DNA from: JBKQVT01 sp963727245
GTDB lineage: Bacteria; Planctomycetota; Planctomycetia; Pirellulales; Thermoguttaceae
DNA: 64,000 bases
NCBI GenBank assembly: GCA_963727245.1
Contig: CAVSFO010000012.1
Location: 62,001 to 126,000, forward strand
Reading direction: 5' to 3'
In this document: positions 1 to 10,724 of the stretch, in pieces
Layout of the letters: every line of letters begins with the position of its first letter
Position numbering within the stretch: position 1 is the stretch's first letter
The notes under the pieces: model-generated
Databases searched by the model: none
The model's input: only the letters and a program-made list of their open reading frames with translations
What the model was told of the DNA's origin: nothing
Translations under genes and position numbers: made by a program

Positions 1-1
1 C

Positions 2-1948
2 CCGGCCACCGGCGAGAACAAGTTCTACGGCGAGTGGCTGGTCAACGCCCAGGGCGAGGACGTGGTGGCCGGCATCCGCACGCCCAATCCGCTCAATGAA
101 GAGACCAAGAACGAGCAGAACAAGCATCTGCCCTCGCTGCAAACCGGCATGCCCGAGCTGTATCGCCAGCTTTGCGACATCCGCACGAAGCTGGAGCAGC
201 ACTACAAGGACATGCAGGACATCGAGTTCACGATCCAGGACGGCAAGCTGTACATGCTGCAATGCCGCAACGGCAAGCGCACGGGCACGGCGGCCTTGAA
301 CATGGCCATGGACATGCTCGCCGAGCGGCTGATCGACGAGCCGACGGCGGTGCTGCGGGTCGAGCCGGCGCAGTTGGACGAGCTGCTGCACCCGATCATC
401 GATCCGGCCGCCGAGAAGACGGCCGAAGCGGTGCTCTCGGGTCTGCCGGCCGGGCCCGGCGGCGCCGCCGGCAAGATCGTCTTCACCTCGGCCGAGGCGG
501 TGGCCCAGGCCGCCGCCGGCGTCACCGTGATCCTGGTCCGCGAAGAGACCAACCCCGAGGACGTGGAGGGGATGCGGGCGGCCGAGGGCATCCTCACCGC
601 CCGCGGCGGCATGACCAGCCACGCGGCCCTGGTCGCCCGCGGTTGGGGCAAGTGCTGCATCGTCGGCGCCGGCGCCATGAAGATCAATCTGGCCACCAAG
701 ACCATGACCGCCGGCGCGGCCACTTTCAAGGCGGGCGATCTCGTCACGCTCAACGGCACCAAGGGCCTGGCCTATGCCGGCGCCTTGGCGATGATCGACG
801 CCACCGAGAACCCCCGCTTCCAGCAGTTCATGAAGCTGGTCGACAAGCACCGCACCCTGGGCGTGCGGACCAACGCCGACACGCCCGAGGACGCCAAGGT
901 CGCCCGCGGCTACGGCGCCGAGGGCATCGGCCTGTTCCGCACCGAGCACATGTTCTACGGCAAGGGCGCCGACGAGCCGCTCTTTATTTTGCGGAAGATG
1001 ATCATGGTGCTGGGCAAGAAGCCCAAGCCCGGCAAGACCAAGCAAGCCAAAGAGGCCGCCCAGAAGGCAGTCCTGGACGAGCGCACGGCGGTGGTCAACG
1101 AGTTGTTTCCCTTCGTCAAGCGGAGCATTAAGGCCACGCTGGAGGCCATGGAAGGGCTGCCGGTGACCGTCCGCCTGCTGGACCCGCCGCTGCACGAGTT
1201 CGTGCCGCAAGACAAGGCCGCCCAGGCCGAGCTGGCCAAGGCGCTGGGCGTCAAGCCGTCCGAGATCCGTCTGCGCGGCGAGGAGTTGCACGAGAGCAAC
1301 CCGATGATGGGCCATCGCGGCGTCCGCCTCGGCATCACCTATCCCGAGGTGACGGAGATGCAGGTCCGCGCCATTTTCGAGGCCGCCGCCGAGTTGATCC
1401 AGGCCGGCAAGGACGCCCGCCCCGAGATCATGGTCCCGGTGACCTGCGACGTCCGCGAGTTGGAAGTCACCAAGGTCATCGTCGATCGCGTGCACGCCGA
1501 GGTGAAGGCCCGGCTGGGCGTCGACGTGAAGTACCTCTACGGCACGATGATCGAGATCCCGCGGGCCGCACTGCTGGCCGACCGCATGGCCAAGCTGGCG
1601 CAGTTCTTCTCCTTCGGCACCAACGATCTGACGCAGATGACCTTCGGTTTCAGCCGCGACGACGTTCGGCAGTTTCCTGCCCGACTACCTCAAGGACAAC
1701 CTGCTGGAGGCCGATCCGTTCCAGACGATCGACCAGCAGGGTGTGGGCCAGTTGATCGAAGTTTTCGGTCGAGCGGGGGCGCCGCACGCGCCGATCTGAA
1801 GATCGGCATTTGCGGCGAGCAGGGGGGCGATCCGGCGTCGGTCGAGTTCTGCTTCAAGAGCGGGCTGACCTACGTGAGTTGTTCGCCCTACCGCGTGCCG
1901 ATCGCGCGGCTGGCCGCCGCCCACGCCGCCCTGAAGGGCAAGAAGTAG
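2..1948 (+). CDS. ppdK: Pyruvate, phosphate dikinase, C-terminal part (5' end outside window)
   Basis: Interconverts pyruvate, ATP and phosphate with phosphoenolpyruvate, AMP and pyrophosphate in the cytoplasm. The reading frame is already open at base 2 (GEWLVNAQGEDVVAGIR), so the ATP-grasp domain lies upstream. Visible parts are the end of the nucleotide-binding domain, the swivelling phospho-His domain (ARGGMTSHAALVARGWG, about base 600-660) and the PEP-binding barrel with RLLDPPLHEF, FSFGTNDLTQMTFGFSRDD and GICGEQGGDP. Between about 1662 and 1790 the family sequence (FLPDYLKDNLLEADPFQTID...) is found in another frame, so there are two compensating frameshifts just before the catalytic-Cys motif. 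A Lys-rich stretch of about 20 residues near base 1010-1080 is longer than usual for the family. Family assignment is certain. Confidence 0.96.
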   Translation, partial: PATGENKFYGEWLVNAQGEDVVAGIRTPNPLNEETKNEQNKHLPSLQTGMPELYRQLCDIRTKLEQHYKDMQDIEFTIQDGKLYMLQCRNGKRTGTAALNMAMDMLAERLIDEPTAVLRVEPAQLDELLHPIIDPAAEKTAEAVLSGLPAGPGGAAGKIVFTSAEAVAQAAAGVTVILVREETNPEDVEGMRAAEGILTARGGMTSHAALVARGWGKCCIVGAGAMKINLATKTMTAGAATFKAGDLVTLNGTKGLAYAGALAMIDATENPRFQQFMKLVDKHRTLGVRTNADTPEDAKVARGYGAEGIGLFRTEHMFYGKGADEPLFILRKMIMVLGKKPKPGKTKQAKEAAQKAVLDERTAVVNELFPFVKRSIKATLEAMEGLPVTVRLLDPPLHEFVPQDKAAQAELAKALGVKPSEIRLRGEELHESNPMMGHRGVRLGITYPEVTEMQVRAIFEAAAELIQAGKDARPEIMVPVTCDVRELEVTKVIVDRVHAEVKARLGVDVKYLYGTMIEIPRAALLADRMAKLAQFFSFGTNDLTQMTFGFSRDDVRQFPARLPQGQPAGGRSVPDDRPAGCGPVDRSFRSSGGAARADLKIGICGEQGGDPASVEFCFKSGLTYVSCSPYRVPIARLAAAHAALKGKK

Positions 1949-1971
1949 AGCCCCGCGGAAAATCAAGGAGT

Positions 1972-2151
1972 TCCCACCGGTCGCAGCCGGTGGGCGTGGG
2001 GGGATCCAACGGCGTTGTGCCCGCTCCCCAAGCCCACGGACTGCGGTCCGTGGGACCGGCGCTGGAAACGGCGCTTTTTGCCGCTTCCCTTCCCACCGGA
2101 CGCGACCCGCTCGGCGGGTGCCCGGTGGGCGTGGGGGGATCCAATGGCGTG
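1972..2151. repeat. Intergenic hairpin repeats, CCACCGG...CCGGTGGGCGTGGGGGGATCC type
   Basis: This 310-base gap holds two copies of a motif ending GGTGGGCGTGGGGGGATCCAA (about 1989-2009 and 2124-2144). Each is preceded by a complementary CCCACCGG, so each folds as a hairpin. A third hairpin, CCACGGACTGCGGTCCGTGG, lies at about 2034-2053. Related units occur at 55536-55645. No gene is seen here. Confidence 0.75.
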
Positions 2152-2258
2152 GCGGCCGCGCCCAAGCCTTCCCCCTGCCCAAAAAATGGCGAAGAAACAG
2201 CCCGTCTTGAGCACACCCCCGATTCGTGCTAGAGTCAAGGGTTTAAGGAAGGGTGTTG

Positions 2259-4314
<2,056 letters not shown>

Positions 4315-4412
4315 TTCCGCTCACCCCGTCGCTCTCCGGGCACCGACCGAAGGTTGGTCAGGAGAGGGGGAAGTTGACAAGGAAGAACTTGGTCCCCTGC
4401 TGAGCCCAACGC

Positions 4413-5960
4413 ATGACAGACGCAGCGACTCCAGCCGTCGGCATCGATCTGGGGACGACGTACTCGGCGCTGGCCCACTTGGACGCGCAGGGCAAGCCCG
4501 TCACCCTGGTCAATGCCGAGGGGGACCGCATCACGCCCAGCGTCGTGCTCATCGACGGCCAGGACGTGGTGGTGGGCAAGGAGGCCATGAAAGCCATGAT
4601 CGCCGAGAGCGAGCACGTGGCCGAATGCGTCAAGCGCGACATGGGATCTCGCGTGTTCCACAAGGTGCTGGAGGGCAAGCACTACGCCCCCGAGGTGCTG
4701 CAAGCCTGGATCCTCAACAAGCTCCGCGTCGACGGCGCCCAGCAGATCGGAGCGTTCGACAAGGTGGTGATTACGGTGCCGGCGTACTTCGACGAGGTCC
4801 GCCGCAAGGCGACCCAGGACGCCGGCTACATGGCGGGCTTCGAGGTGCTGGACATCATCAACGAGCCCACCGCCGCCGCCGTGGCCTTCGGTTTTCAGCA
4901 GGGCTTTCTCGACCCCGGCGGCAGCGCCGGCAAACCGCTCCGCGTCCTGGTCTACGACCTGGGCGGCGGCACCTTCAACGTCACCCTGATGGAGATCCGC
5001 GGCAGCGAGTTCCTCGCCCTGGCGACCGACGGCGACGTGCGGCTGGGCGGATACGACTGGGACCAGCGGCTGGTCGACCTGGCCGCCGCGCAGTTCCTCC
5101 GCGAGCACGGCTTCGATCCCCGCCAGGACCCCAACGCCGCCGGCCGGCTGTGGCTGGCGTGCGAAGACGCCAAGCGGACCCTCTCCGCCCGCGCCAAGGC
5201 CCCCGTGGTCTGCGAGTATCGCGGCCTGAGCTCGCACATCGAGATCACGCGGCAGCAGTTCGAGGAGGCGACCCAAGACCTTCTGGATCGCACGCGCTTC
5301 ACGGCCGTGCAGGCGTTGAAGGCGGCCGGGCTGGATTGGCCCCAAGTCGATCGCTGCCTGTTGGTGGGCGGCTCCACCCGCATGCCCATGGTCCGCGCCA
5401 TGATGCAGCAGCTCTCCGGCAAGCCGCCCGACACCTCGGTCGGCGCCGACGAGGCCGTGGCCCACGGGGCGGCGCTGCGGGCGGGCCTGATCCTGGCCGA
5501 ACGCCACGGCCGCCCCCCCTCCTTCTCCATCAAGAACGTCAACTCCCACAGCCTGGGCGTGGTGGGCATCGACCCCTTGACCGGCCGGAAACGCAACGGC
5601 ATCCTCGTTCCCCGCAACACGCCCCTGCCCGCCACGGCCAGGCGGACCTTCCACACCTCGAAGGCCAACCAGCGCTCGATCCTCGTCGAGATCGTGGAGG
5701 GCGAAAGTGCGGCGGCCGACGATTGCACCCAGATCGGCCGCTGCTCGGTCAGCCATCTCCCCCACGACCTGCCCGCCAAGTCGCCCATCAAAGTCCGCTT
5801 CCATTACGACGCCAGCGGCCGCTTGCAGGTCCGCGTCACCGTGCCCAACACCGACCGCCAGGTCGAAACCGAGATCGTCCGCGAAAACGGCCTCACCAAG
5901 GAGCACATGGACGTCTGGCGGAAGTACATCTGCGGACTCGACGCCACCGACTATCACTGA
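4413..5960 (+). CDS. Hsp70-family protein lacking lid and with Asp-to-Asn in phosphate loop 2
   Basis: 515-residue DnaK-like protein: VGIDLGTTYSALAHL, VITVPAYFDEVRRKAT, INEPTAAAVAFG, YDLGGGTFNVTLM, LLVGGSTRMPMVR, then a beta-type substrate-binding domain (NTPLPATARRTF). It stops without the helical lid, which accounts for its length against about 640 in DnaK. The motif GGGTFD of the family reads GGGTFN here. That Asp helps position Mg-ATP in Hsp70, so hydrolysis may be reduced; this is inference. The neighbouring Hsp70 keeps the Asp. The two proteins are clearly paralogous and probably form a pair, one membrane-bound and one soluble. The gap between them (4315-4412) carries a CTCTCC/GGAGAG palindrome. 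Confidence 0.9.
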   Translation: MTDAATPAVGIDLGTTYSALAHLDAQGKPVTLVNAEGDRITPSVVLIDGQDVVVGKEAMKAMIAESEHVAECVKRDMGSRVFHKVLEGKHYAPEVLQAWILNKLRVDGAQQIGAFDKVVITVPAYFDEVRRKATQDAGYMAGFEVLDIINEPTAAAVAFGFQQGFLDPGGSAGKPLRVLVYDLGGGTFNVTLMEIRGSEFLALATDGDVRLGGYDWDQRLVDLAAAQFLREHGFDPRQDPNAAGRLWLACEDAKRTLSARAKAPVVCEYRGLSSHIEITRQQFEEATQDLLDRTRFTAVQALKAAGLDWPQVDRCLLVGGSTRMPMVRAMMQQLSGKPPDTSVGADEAVAHGAALRAGLILAERHGRPPSFSIKNVNSHSLGVVGIDPLTGRKRNGILVPRNTPLPATARRTFHTSKANQRSILVEIVEGESAAADDCTQIGRCSVSHLPHDLPAKSPIKVRFHYDASGRLQVRVTVPNTDRQVETEIVRENGLTKEHMDVWRKYICGLDATDYH

Positions 5961-5970
5961 CCAGGGGCTA

Positions 5971-5997
5971 CCCTAAATCCCTAAATCCCTAAATCCC
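5971..5997. repeat. Tandem CTAAATCC repeat
   Basis: The 8-base unit CTAAATCC occurs three times directly after the Hsp70 stop and runs into the last codons of the following minus-strand gene. It resembles the ATTAGGGATT motif found at 19435-19546 and 25213-25237. Confidence 0.6.
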
Positions 5998-6438
5998 TTC
6001 CTCCCCTTTCAGCACCTCGGCGATCCGCCTGGCCAATTGCCCGTTGCGAAGTGCAGCCACGAATTCCGCCTCGTCGGCGTAGAGGGCATGGCTGAGAAAT
6101 TTCACCGCCCAGTTGTGCTTGAGCGGGCTGATGGTGACGACCGCGGCGCCGTGCTGATAGGCTTCCCACATCTCGATGGCCGTGCCCATCGAGGCCTCCG
6201 GCACGAAGGCCAGCAGCACGTCGATTTCCCGGCACTGATAGTTATGGCGGAAAAAGACCTCCCGCCCCGTCGCCTTATCGTAGCCCATCGAGCGGGCGTG
6301 CTTGGCCAGCGGGTCGTAGATGTCGGCGCCGGGGAAACCCTCGGCCACCAGCGCCGTGATCCGTCGCCGGTAATCCTGGTCGTGCATTACCGCCGCCGTG
6401 TGCGATCCCTGCATGATTCCGGCGATGAAAAACCGCAT
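5989..6438 (-). CDS. Nucleoside 2-deoxyribosyltransferase-like protein
   Basis: 149 residues beginning MRFFIAGIMQGS, followed by ADIYDPLAKH and a conserved acidic stretch CREIDVLLAFVPEASMGTAIEMWEA. This matches the nucleoside 2-deoxyribosyltransferase fold: a phosphate-binding first loop and a Glu near SMGTAIE in the position of the family's nucleophile. Members transfer deoxyribose between bases or hydrolyse nucleotides; the substrate here cannot be told. The gene converges on the Hsp70 gene, and its last codons lie inside the CTAAATCC repeat, so its original C-terminus may have been altered by the repeat. Confidence 0.75.
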   Translation of the reverse strand: MRFFIAGIMQGSHTAAVMHDQDYRRRITALVAEGFPGADIYDPLAKHARSMGYDKATGREVFFRHNYQCREIDVLLAFVPEASMGTAIEMWEAYQHGAAVVTISPLKHNWAVKFLSHALYADEAEFVAALRNGQLARRIAEVLKGEEGI

Positions 6439-6532
6439 GAGACGCCCCTCCCCCGCCCCGGCACGCTTGCAATCGGCTCCCGTCCCTCATAACATAACGC
6501 TGTCGGCCGACGCTGCAAAGTGGACCGCACCC

Positions 6533-6703
6533 GGGGACTGTCCCGATTTTCGCGGCGCGGATGGCGTTGCTTTGCGAACAAGCGATTTCGCCGCGAAAAT
6601 GGGACTGTCCCCTTTGCGCCGCCGAAGGGGACAGGTCCATGTTTTCGGCCCACGACCGGTTGGCCGACAGAACGCCGCTTGGCCGAAAAATGGACCAGTC
6701 CCC
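6533..6703. repeat. Two adjacent GGGGACTGTCCC-type palindromic elements
   Basis: The first element (6533-6612) starts GGGGACTGTCCCGATTTTCG and ends CGAAAATGGGACTGTCCCC. The second (6627-6703) is a variant with GGGGACAGGTCCA and TGGACCAGTCCCC ends around a GGCCGA/TCGGCC core. They fill the region upstream of the M20 peptidase gene. The same family recurs at 12781, 21962, 22722, 28534, 40231 and 46576. Confidence 0.85.
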
Positions 6704-6722
6704 GCTGTGGATCCTTACCCCT

Positions 6723-7894
6723 ATGAACCATCGACTGCCCGAAGACGACGAACATTTGATCCTGAAGTTGCTGGCCATTCCGGGCACAAGCGGCGCGGAA
6801 CAAGCGGTCATCGACGAGATCGCCGCCTTGCTTCGCGCGGCCGCGCACCGGCCGAGAGCCTCGCCTTCGACCGGGCCAATCGTCGCAGTCCCCGCAAGGG
6901 CCAGATCGGCAACCTCGTGTGTACTCTGCCGGGCACGGCGCCGGGGCGGCGGCGATTGCTGATGGCCCACGTCGATACCGTGCCGCTGTGTCGAGGGGCA
7001 CGGCCGGTCCGCCGCGGCCGCTGGATCGTGCCGGCCGACAAACACACCGCCTTGGGCGCCGACGACCGGGCCGGCTCGGCCGCGATCCTCTCGGCCGCGC
7101 TCGCCGTGCTCCGCCGCGGGCTGCCCCATCCGCCGCTGGTCTTCCTCTGGACCGTCCAGGAAGAAATCGGCCTCTACGGCGCCCGCTTTTGCAGCCTGCG
7201 CCCGTTGGGGAAGCCCGCCCTGGCGTTCAACTTCGACGGCGGCGCCACCGACAAGGTGGTGGTCGGCGCCACCGGCGGATATCGCCTGAACATCCACGTC
7301 GGCGGCCGCGCCAGTCATGCGGGAGTGGCTCCCGAAGAGGGCATCAATGCCATCACCGTCGCCTCGCTGGCCATCGCCCGCTTGCATCGCCAGCGCTGGC
7401 TCGGGCAGATCGAGAAGGGCGGCCGCCGCGGCACCAGCAACATCGGCGTCATCCGCGGCGGCGAGGCCACCAACGTAGTCACCCCCGCCGCCGAGCTGCG
7501 CGCCGAGGCCCGCAGCCACGATCGGGCGTTCCGCGGCGAGATCGTCCGCGCCATCCAGCACGCTTTCCGCGACGCCGCCGGGGCCGTGCGGAGCAGCCTC
7601 GGCGGCTGCGGCAAGGTGCGCTTCGAGGGCCGCGCCGATTACGAAGCCTTCCGCCTGCCGGACGACGATCCCTCGGTGCTGTCGGCCGAGGCGGCCATCC
7701 GCGCCTTGGGCGGCAATCCGCTGCGGCTGGTGTCCAACGGCGGGCTGGATGCCAATTGGATGTCGGCGCGGGGAATTCCCACCGTCACCCTGGGTTGTGG
7801 GCAGGCCAACGCCCACACGACCGCGGAACGCTTGGACCTCGGCGAGTTTCAGCGCGCTTGCCGGCTCGCGTTACGGCTGGCCACGGGTGTGTGA
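6723..7894 (+). CDS. M20-family metallopeptidase (PepT-like), one frameshift
   Basis: Zinc exopeptidase acting on small peptides or N-acyl compounds in the cytoplasm. The start region (LLAIPGTSGAEQAVIDEI) is in one frame. After a shift at about 6840 the rest continues in another, with the metal-site motifs LLMAHVDTVP, ALGADDRAG (bridging Asp), TVQEEIGLYG (catalytic Glu) and a late NAHTTAERL (His ligand). The dimerisation domain sits between, with GGRASHAGVAPEEG. ATG 6723 begins directly before the conserved N-terminus; the upstream 190 bases are repeat elements, so promoter signals are not recognisable. No signal peptide. Exact substrate unknown. Confidence 0.85.
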
Positions 7895-8072
7895 GGGGCC
7901 GACCACGGCTCATTCCCCGGCTGCGCACTCCCGCTGCGCTCCCCTGGTAAGCTGGGCGGCAATCCGTTATCATCATGGTTCGTCGCGGCCCGGCGTGCCG
8001 AGCGTATGGGCCGTGTGAACACGGATTCGGCGACGGACCTTTACTGCCGGTTCCCCGTAGTGAGGAATGAGC

Positions 8073-8375
8073 ATGGCTCGTAAGATATTGAATCGTAAAG
8101 AGTTACGCGAGGAGAATGACGCTGCGGAGGCCGTGGAAGGCCAGGCCGAGGCACCGGTGAAGAAGAAGCCCCCGGTTAAGCGGAAGACCCGTGCCAAGGT
8201 CCCCAAAGAGGTGCGATTGAAAGCCTTTTGGGGCGTGTTCAACCAATCGCTGCGGCGGATCTCCGTGTTCGACTACAGCCAGCGAGCCGAGGCGGACCAG
8301 AAGGCGGCCGAGTTGAGCGAGTCGCAAAAAAGCCCGCACTTCGTCCAGCTTGTCAAAGAGGTCATCGAGGAGTGA
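8073..8375 (+). CDS. Small Lys-rich conserved-type protein, unknown function
   Basis: About 100 residues: a basic N-terminal half (KKKPPVKRKTRAK) followed by a compact region (KAFWGVFNQSLRRISVFDYSQRAEADQKA) that looks folded and helical. ATG 8073 is preferred over ATG 8067 because GAGGA (8062-8066) lies six bases upstream of it. I do not recognise a named family. The basic tail suggests nucleic-acid or ribosome contact, which is only a guess. It is transcribed towards the minus-strand gene at 8582-8863, with a hairpin between the two. Confidence 0.65.
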   Translation: MARKILNRKELREENDAAEAVEGQAEAPVKKKPPVKRKTRAKVPKEVRLKAFWGVFNQSLRRISVFDYSQRAEADQKAAELSESQKSPHFVQLVKEVIEE

Positions 8376-8513
8376 TCGTCACGCGTTGGGCGTCATAGCG
8401 CGGGCCGGCCTGGGGAAGTCATCGCGCCGATGTCCCGATTGCTCGCCAATCGTGCGCGGCGAAGCGGCGAGAGGAGCTTTCCTATGCCACCACACCCTCT
8501 TGTGCCTGCGGCA

Positions 8514-8536
8514 CCCCGATAGCGAAGCTATCGGGG
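8514..8536. other. Perfect 10-bp hairpin between convergent genes
   Basis: CCCCGATAGC, loop GAA, GCTATCGGGG. It lies between two convergent genes and could help stop transcription, but no T-tract follows on either strand, so it may equally be a dispersed palindrome. Confidence 0.5.
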
Positions 8537-8581
8537 CCACCCTGGGGCCAGCCGCGTCTGCCCGACGCCGGTTGCGGCGGG

Positions 8582-8863
8582 CTATTTCCGCACCTGCCGC
8601 CGCGGCCGGTGCGACTGGGCGGCCTCTTTCTTCAGCGCGGCCACCGAGGTCCCACGGATCTTCGCCAGCACCTCCAGCGCCTCTTCGATGTTGATGCGAT
8701 GCCGCGTCCCCTTGAACTTCTTCAAGGGGATCCCCAGTTTCCGCAACTGGGTCGCCTTGGCTTGCACCGTCGATTTCCGCAGCTTCGTCTTGTCGGCAAC
8801 CTCGGTCACGCAAGCGGATTTTTCCCAGGTTTCAATAAACTGCTGCACTGTGGGACGTGCCAT
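8582..8863 (-). CDS. Small putative helix-turn-helix protein
   Basis: 93 residues. The segment SACVTEVADKTKLRKSTVQ followed by KATQLRKLGIPLKKF reads like a winged or simple helix-turn-helix, and the C-terminus is strongly basic (HRPRRQVRK). No exact family is recognised, so DNA binding is inference. A strong promoter-like pair (TTGCAA, 17 bases, TATAAT) lies about 47 bases upstream of its start in an unusually AT-rich divergent intergenic region, which supports a real, well-expressed gene. Confidence 0.7.
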   Translation of the reverse strand: MARPTVQQFIETWEKSACVTEVADKTKLRKSTVQAKATQLRKLGIPLKKFKGTRHRINIEEALEVLAKIRGTSVAALKKEAAQSHRPRRQVRK

Positions 8864-8909
8864 GATGCTTTCTGCCTTGTGTGAAGGGTGGAATGATTGT
8901 AACTATGGT

Positions 8910-8938
8910 ATTATACGTCACCGATTGCGAAATTGCAA
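8910..8938 (-). promoter_or_regulatory. Sigma-70-type promoter for the HTH-like gene
   Basis: On the minus strand TTGCAA (8938-8933) and TATAAT (8915-8910) are separated by exactly 17 bases. Confidence 0.65.
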
Positions 8939-9049
8939 TGGCCAATGGTAGATGACCTATGCCCATCCTACCTTATCGGCATTATAGGCACTACATGGTG
9001 GCATAATTGCGCACATATTATGGGATATGTATTTCACTAATTATACCCC

Positions 9050-9078
9050 TTGCTTTCCCCTGTGATGTGGGGTAGAAT
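9050..9078 (+). promoter_or_regulatory. Sigma-70-type promoter for the BON gene
   Basis: TTGCTT (9050-9055), 17-base spacer, TAGAAT (9073-9078), about 110 bases upstream of the BON-protein start. Confidence 0.55.
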
Positions 9079-9191
9079 GCTGGCAGAAGGGTTTTCTACC
9101 CCATCCGCCTGATTTACCTCACTCTGACGCGGCAGGCTCCCTTCCAAGCGGTTTTTTCCGTGCGGAACCAGACCTCGTTGAGGAGCCGGTC

Positions 9192-9455
9192 ATGCCCAAG
9201 AAAGACCCAGTATCGGATCAGACCATCATGGTGAAGGTCAACCAGCAACTGCAAAGCCGCGGCGTGCGGTCGCCCTGCCATGTGGCGGTGATGAGCCAAA
9301 AAGGGACCGTCACGCTGTCCGGCAAGATCCAATACGACCACCAGCGGCAAATGGCAGTCCATGCCACGCAGAACGTGGACGGGGTGCAGCGCGTGGTCGA
9401 CCGGATGGAACTGATCGCCAAGGAGTCGCACTGGAAAAAGGAGTCGAACTGGTAA
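9192..9455 (+). CDS. BON-domain protein
   Basis: 87 residues forming essentially one BON domain: VKVNQQLQSRGVRSPCHVAVMSQ, then KGTVTLSGKIQYDHQRQMA and VDGVQRVVDRMEL. BON domains bind phospholipid or small ligands and are common in stress-related proteins. Unlike OsmY-type members this one has no signal peptide, so a cytoplasmic role is likely. GAGGAGCCGG sits just upstream of the ATG. The next gene encodes an RNA-binding protein about 115 bases downstream, and both may belong to one stress-responsive set with the cold-shock gene at 10958. Confidence 0.82.
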   Translation: MPKKDPVSDQTIMVKVNQQLQSRGVRSPCHVAVMSQKGTVTLSGKIQYDHQRQMAVHATQNVDGVQRVVDRMELIAKESHWKKESNW

Positions 9456-9570
9456 CAGGTTGAGCACGTAAGAGTAAGACGTTGTCGGGGGAAGATCAAG
9501 CGTGATTTTTCCCTTTTCTTCGGCCTGCGGTTACTGTGGGCCAGCACTGCTGTTTGAAGGAGATCGAGTT

Positions 9571-9927
9571 TTGGCTAAGAAGTTGTACGTTGGAAACCTG
9601 GGCTACGGCGTGACGAGCTCAGAGCTGGAGACGATGTTCGCCGCGTTCGGCACGGTGCAAAGCGCCCAGGTCATCGAGGACCGCGACACCGGCCGCAGCA
9701 AGGGCTTTGGGTTCGTGGAAATGGGCAGCGACCAGGAGGCCCAGGCGGCCATTCAAGGGCTCAACGGTCAGGAGCATGACGGCCGCGCCCTGACGGTCAA
9801 CGAGGCCCGGCCGCGCGAGGAACGCAGCGGCGGCGGTGGCGGTGGCGGTGGACACGGCGGGCGCGGTGGCGGCTACGGCGGCGGCGGTGGCGGGGGTGGC
9901 GGCGGACGCCGTGGCGGACGCTATTAA
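9571..9927 (+). CDS. Glycine-rich RRM RNA-binding protein
   Basis: 118 residues: one RNA recognition motif with RNP2 (KLYVGNL) and RNP1 (KGFGFVEM), then a Gly/Arg tail built of GGGG and RGG-like units. This is the architecture of bacterial glycine-rich RNA-binding proteins linked to cold or stress response; they bind single-stranded RNA. The start is TTG 9571: AAGGAG lies eight bases upstream (9557-9562), the conserved domain begins there, and there is no ATG nearby. The longer frame upstream is not supported. The next gene (SET domain) follows within about 25 bases, so co-transcription is likely. Confidence 0.9.
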   Translation: MAKKLYVGNLGYGVTSSELETMFAAFGTVQSAQVIEDRDTGRSKGFGFVEMGSDQEAQAAIQGLNGQEHDGRALTVNEARPREERSGGGGGGGGHGGRGGGYGGGGGGGGGGRRGGRY

Positions 9928-9952
9928 GGCGCCGTCGGCTCCCCGCGATGAC

Positions 9953-10465
9953 GTGCGGGCGGCGACTGACCGCGCCCGCGCTGAATCACCGCAACCAACG
10001 ACTCCCCAGGGAACAAAGACGCCGCAAAGCGGGCCGAGCGATTACGGCCGGCAAGGCGTCCGCGTGGGCCCCTCGCCCCATGGCCAGGGCGTTTTTGCCT
10101 TGCGATCGTTCGCGGTCCACGAGATCGTCGGGCAGGTCCAGGGCACGGTCATCGACGATGCGCAGTACGAGTCGGACTACTGCATGGAGATCGGCGACCA
10201 CGCGGCGTTGGAGCCGGCGGGGCCGTTCCGCTACCTCAATCACAGTTGCCACCCCAACTGCGCGCTGATCGAGATGGAGGTGGAATACGAGGAAGGCACG
10301 GCGGTGCCGGAGCTTTGGCTCCAAGTCGAAAGGGAGATCGCCCCCGGCGAGCAGATGACGATCGACTACGCCTGGCCCGCCGGGCAAGCGACCCCGTGCA
10401 GTTGCGGTTCTCCCAATTGCCGGAAATGGATTGTGGCAGCAGAGGCCCGGCCGTTGGGCCCGTAA
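9953..10465 (+). CDS. SET-domain protein (putative lysine methyltransferase)
   Basis: The protein contains a SET domain: GQGVFALRSFAVHEIVGQV, the cofactor/active-site motif FRYLNHSCHPNC and EQMTIDYAW, followed by a post-SET-like Cys cluster CSCGSPNC. The enzyme family transfers methyl groups from S-adenosylmethionine to protein lysines; bacterial targets are mostly unknown. The start is uncertain. The frame is open upstream into the RRM gene's tail, and GTG 9953 is my choice because it lies after that gene ends. Its position directly downstream of an RNA-binding protein with a basic Gly-rich tail makes that protein a candidate substrate, which is speculation. Confidence 0.82.
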   Translation: MRAATDRARAESPQPTTPQGTKTPQSGPSDYGRQGVRVGPSPHGQGVFALRSFAVHEIVGQVQGTVIDDAQYESDYCMEIGDHAALEPAGPFRYLNHSCHPNCALIEMEVEYEEGTAVPELWLQVEREIAPGEQMTIDYAWPAGQATPCSCGSPNCRKWIVAAEARPLGP

Positions 10466-10508
10466 CATGATAAGTTGGGCAACTTCAGCCCTTACAGCGG
10501 GAGGATTC

Positions 10509-10688
10509 ATGGCGAAAGACAGAAACACCTATGCCAAGCGGCAGCGAGAGACGGGAAGGAAGCAAAAAGCGGCCGAGAAACGGGAACGCCGCCAGAAGCG
10601 AAAGGATTACCCCACAAGTGGCGGGGACGTTCAAAGCGAGGCCCCCCCTGCCACGGATGGGGAGGTCAACGTTCCGCCGGGCCCCTAA
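10509..10688 (+). CDS. Very basic 59-residue protein, unknown function
   Basis: MAKDRNTYAKRQRETGRKQ is followed by a Lys/Arg/Glu helix (KAAEKRERRQKRKDYP) and a short acidic/proline tail. GGGAGGA directly upstream of ATG 10509 supports translation. The charge pattern is typical of small ribosome- or RNA-associated proteins, but no family is recognised. It sits between the SET-domain gene and the cold-shock gene. Confidence 0.65.
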   Translation: MAKDRNTYAKRQRETGRKQKAAEKRERRQKRKDYPTSGGDVQSEAPPATDGEVNVPPGP

Positions 10689-10715
10689 AACCCCCTTTCC
10701 CTTGGCGATTGCCCG

Positions 10716-10724
10716 TGGTATAGT
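10716..10724 (+). promoter_or_regulatory. Possible extended -10 promoter of the cold-shock gene
   Basis: TGGTATAGT fits an extended -10 (TG-n-TATAGT) with no good -35. It would give a leader of roughly 225 bases before the cold-shock start, a length typical of cold-shock mRNAs. Confidence 0.35.

Larger units (their letters stand above)
8880..9110. other. AT-rich divergent intergenic region
   Basis: About 230 bases, markedly richer in A and T than anything else in the window. It separates the minus-strand HTH-like gene from the plus-strand BON gene and holds a promoter for each. No ORF or hairpin of note is seen between the two promoters. Confidence 0.7.
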
